Positions 33,701 to 35,613 of a DNA stretch of 35,613 bases are shown here, in pieces (position 1 is the first letter of the stretch; every line of letters starts with the position of its first letter). Both the position numbers and the translations under genes were made by a program. The notes under the pieces were generated by a model. That model was not told the DNA's origin. It made no database searches and was given only the letters and a program-made list of their open reading frames with translations. The DNA is from Thoreauomyces humboldtii (taxonomy: Eukaryota > Chytridiomycota > Chytridiomycetes > Spizellomycetales > Powellomycetaceae), in NCBI GenBank assembly GCA_027596035.1, contig JADGJA010000156.1, positions 1 to 35,613 of the forward strand. Direction: 5' to 3'.

Positions 33701-33777
33701 ACTCGCTTTGGGAGTGTCACGGAGAAAGGATGGGCCACGAGCGGATAGGCCTCCTGGGTGCGCACGGCAGAAGACAT
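30713..33777 (-). CDS. Large beta-propeller-like protein, possibly SSU processome (Utp8/NOL11-like)
   Basis: Three exons, 33777-33121, 33057-31105 and 31033-30713, all at phase 0, encode 976 residues. The N-terminal half has WD/propeller-like strands with hydrophobic blades, for example GSAVYLYDVRNLVLEI, KTLWMWNVAEG, HSYIVLLHTQGSLTVI and GEVLTIWDTKYG, but few canonical WD pairs. A helical C-terminal half follows, with ARAQAQFLRVIF-type segments, LDVTQLTLVLAWLHQVLAV, LPLLVTAHLPTILHTPSLVR and a coiled region (HAKKEADARREKEAALAKQR), ending YQVEVYRF. A propeller followed by a helical C-terminal domain is the layout of t-UTP proteins of the U3 snoRNP/SSU processome; Utp8 or NOL11 is my best guess from memory. 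This would place it in the nucleolus in pre-18S rRNA processing. Gene structure is good, while the functional label is tentative. Confidence 0.6.
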
Positions 33778-34682
33778 TTGCAGAAAGGAGACAACAGTCA
33801 AGGTGAAAGGGGCTAACACGGATGACCAAGGAGGACCACGCAATACTGGATAAGAAGGAAGGGGCCGATTGCGAGGACGAGCGTGACCAGGAGAAACGAC
33901 TATCAACGCCAGGGCCGAAGTGGCGACGGAATGCTATCAATGCCAACCACCAACTGGAACGAGAAAACAAAAAAGAAAAATGAGGGGGCAACACACGAAG
34001 AGAGCGGAAAAGGTCCAGTCGACAGCTTTGCCATCATTTCGAATTACCACGGTTATCTGGAGCAAGGATTGACTTGCAACAGTGTTATGGTGAAACTGCA
34101 GCCAGATACAGTCTCTCCCGTCCACCTCGATCTGTATGACGTCGCAAGCAGGTTGAGAGCAGTGCTTGGCTAAAAGGTAGTTGATTCGGTCTTTGCGCGA
34201 GATCAAGCGTCGAGGAACGTTCTTGGCTGCCCACTCAAGCGAGGACGTCCATTCGCTGGTGCCAACCGGGTTGAGTTCACTGTACTACACATCCTGCGGG
34301 GCATTTCCAGTGACTCTTTGCAACTCAGGCGGTGTCAGCAGATCGCCGTATGCCCTGTTCCAGAGTGCCATAAGCAAGCTTGAAGGACTGCATCAAAAGG
34401 CTCCGTACGTTTGACAAAGGTCACGTCGTGAGGGAGAGGGCTGCTGGAGTGTACATCTGATCGGATCCGCGAGCAGGTCTGAGAAAAGCGGGGCAAGAGC
34501 TTGACGGGATCCTTGTAAGGAAAGCGACAGATCTTGGGAGACGGAATATATGGATTTGGCAATGTGGGGAATATATATGTGAAAAGATGGCGATGAAAAC
34601 CAAAAAGAGCGACAAGAGGATAAAAGGTGTAGAGTATGATACATATAGAACTGGCCCGCTCCCTCCCTTCGACATGGAGCCT
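33778..34682. other. Intergenic between two minus-strand genes
   Basis: About 0.9 kb that should hold the promoter of the large propeller-like gene and the 3' UTR of the four-helix protein gene. No coding or RNA feature is supported. Confidence 0.4.
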
Positions 34683-35471
34683 TTAAACGCGCATGTTGTC
34701 GTGATTGTGAGCGTTGGACATCGGCATGTTGTTGTTGTTGTCGTACTGGTTGGCTTTGTGGGTCCTCCTTCCGCACCTCTCGAAGCAGGCGCTGAGGATG
34801 GTGAAGAGGCAGGCAGCCGCCATGAGGGCCAGGGTGACGATGAGGAAGGTGTGGGGCTGCTTGTACGAGTAGCCGTTGTCCGAGGTCGTGACGAAGGCGG
34901 CCGCGGACGGGTAGATGTACTGGACGACCTCCTGGATGTGGGGGGCGATGATGCCGTGGAGTTTGGCAAAGTAGACGATGAGGGCTACCTCGGCGAGGAC
35001 CACCAGCAGAGAAGTGATGACGAGGAGGAAGTAGCTGATGAACGTAATGACTCGGAACTGGAACAGGAGGAAGATGGAGAGAAGGAGGGAGGCGGCCGTG
35101 AGGGCCATGACGGCAATCTCGACGTCCTTGACGAGTTTGAGGGCGGTGCAGGCTTGGCTCACGACCTGGCACATGTCGATCACAGTGCAACCGGCTGCGA
35201 CTCCGCTGCCGTCCGAGACGAGGGCTCCGCTGGCGACGCCGAGACCGGTGGCGGCGTCGGGAAGACCCGCCACGCACCAGGCGTTGGTGTTGACCTCGAG
35301 CGAGAGGGTCGCGACGGAGACTCCGACGGCTGAGACGCCGACGTCCTGGGTCCACCACGAAGCCTTTTGCCTGTAGGCGATGACGGTGAGGGCTAGGGAG
35401 GCGGCTGTGAGGAGACAGAGCAGGATGGGAAGGGGCCGGAAGGCGCAGTAGCGAGGGTGAGCGGACTTCAT
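34683..35471 (-). CDS. Four-transmembrane protein, Sur7/PalI (claudin-like) class
   Basis: An unspliced frame from a clear ATG encodes 262 residues with four membrane helices: LPILLCLLTAASLALTVIAY, a central VEIAVMALTAASLLLSIFLL, FISYFLLVITSLLVVLAEVA, and FLIVTLALMAAACLFTILSA. The first extracellular loop is long and carries cysteines in WCVAG, GCTVIDMC and CTAL. That topology and a cysteine-bearing first loop are features of the Sur7/PalI/claudin-like group, which organise plasma-membrane domains or sense ambient pH in fungi. The C-terminal tail is short, with basic residues and an Asn-rich run (NNNNN) before a final NHDNMRV. I cannot tell Sur7, Rim9/PalI or an unrelated four-helix family apart without a search. 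Only 142 nt remain upstream, so the promoter is mostly outside the window. Confidence 0.65.
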   Translation of the reverse strand: MKSAHPRYCAFRPLPILLCLLTAASLALTVIAYRQKASWWTQDVGVSAVGVSVATLSLEVNTNAWCVAGLPDAATGLGVASGALVSDGSGVAAGCTVIDMCQVVSQACTALKLVKDVEIAVMALTAASLLLSIFLLFQFRVITFISYFLLVITSLLVVLAEVALIVYFAKLHGIIAPHIQEVVQYIYPSAAAFVTTSDNGYSYKQPHTFLIVTLALMAAACLFTILSACFERCGRRTHKANQYDNNNNMPMSNAHNHDNMRV

Positions 35472-35613
35472 AACTTCGTGTTAGGGAGAGTCGGAGTGGG
35501 AAGAGAGGTTGCGGAGCGAAGCGTGAGAGAGGAAGGAAGGGACGGAGTGAACTTGTGTGAAGTAGACAAGGGGGGTAATGGTCTGGGAATGGGGAAGGGG
35601 GAATGGGGAATGG

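Overview
The window is nuclear DNA of an intron-rich fungus. All confident protein genes are eukaryotic and most are split by short GT-AG introns of about 55 to 125 nt, up to six per gene, with reading phase preserved at every junction I worked out by hand. The gene set (Vcx1-type Ca2+/H+ exchanger, beta-tubulin, Dhh1, RhoGDI, RTA1-family protein, Dot5-type peroxiredoxin, cytochrome b5-fused sphingolipid desaturase) and the dense short introns suggest a basidiomycete. That placement is inference; I cannot name a species.

Layout, left to right. 0.35-7.7 kb: three minus-strand genes, a vacuolar Ca2+/H+ exchanger, a PH-domain protein and beta-tubulin. 8.2-13.6 kb: a plus-strand monoglyceride-lipase-like hydrolase converging on a minus-strand sphingomyelinase-like phosphodiesterase, then a VAP/Scs2 protein head-to-head with a small PIG-Y-like membrane protein. 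13.55-15.9 kb: the least orderly part. It holds a plus-strand coding-like stretch whose frame changes several times, with a His/Asp-rich block, and several weak minus-strand ORFs. 16.3-17.4 kb: a nuclear-type peroxiredoxin with a long charged N-terminal tail. 17.4-20.4 kb: gene-poor, with one tRNA-Glu(TTC) and an inverted truncated copy of it. 20.4-24.6 kb: Dhh1 (minus), divergent from a RING-H2 membrane protein (plus), which converges on an RTA1-family protein (minus). 25.3-28.3 kb: a B12D/NDUFA4-like mitochondrial protein (minus), an SH3BGR-like thioredoxin-fold protein (plus) and RhoGDI (minus). 28.6-35.5 kb: a delta-8 sphingolipid desaturase (plus), a large protein tentatively assigned to ribosome biogenesis (minus) and a four-transmembrane Sur7/PalI-like protein (minus).

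There is no operon-like organisation. Several neighbours share membrane-lipid or ER themes (lipase, sphingomyelinase-like enzyme, VAP, PIG-Y-like protein, RTA1 protein, sphingolipid desaturase), but I see no sequence evidence of co-regulation beyond some short divergent intergenic spaces. I found no mobile element with recognisable coding capacity, no CRISPR array, no virus-like gene and no clear new system. The most interesting leftovers are the frame-broken locus at 13.55-14.57 kb, its stop/start overlap with the PIG-Y-like gene, the inverted tRNA-Glu fragment, and an orphan membrane-tail ORF at 11.2-11.5 kb.
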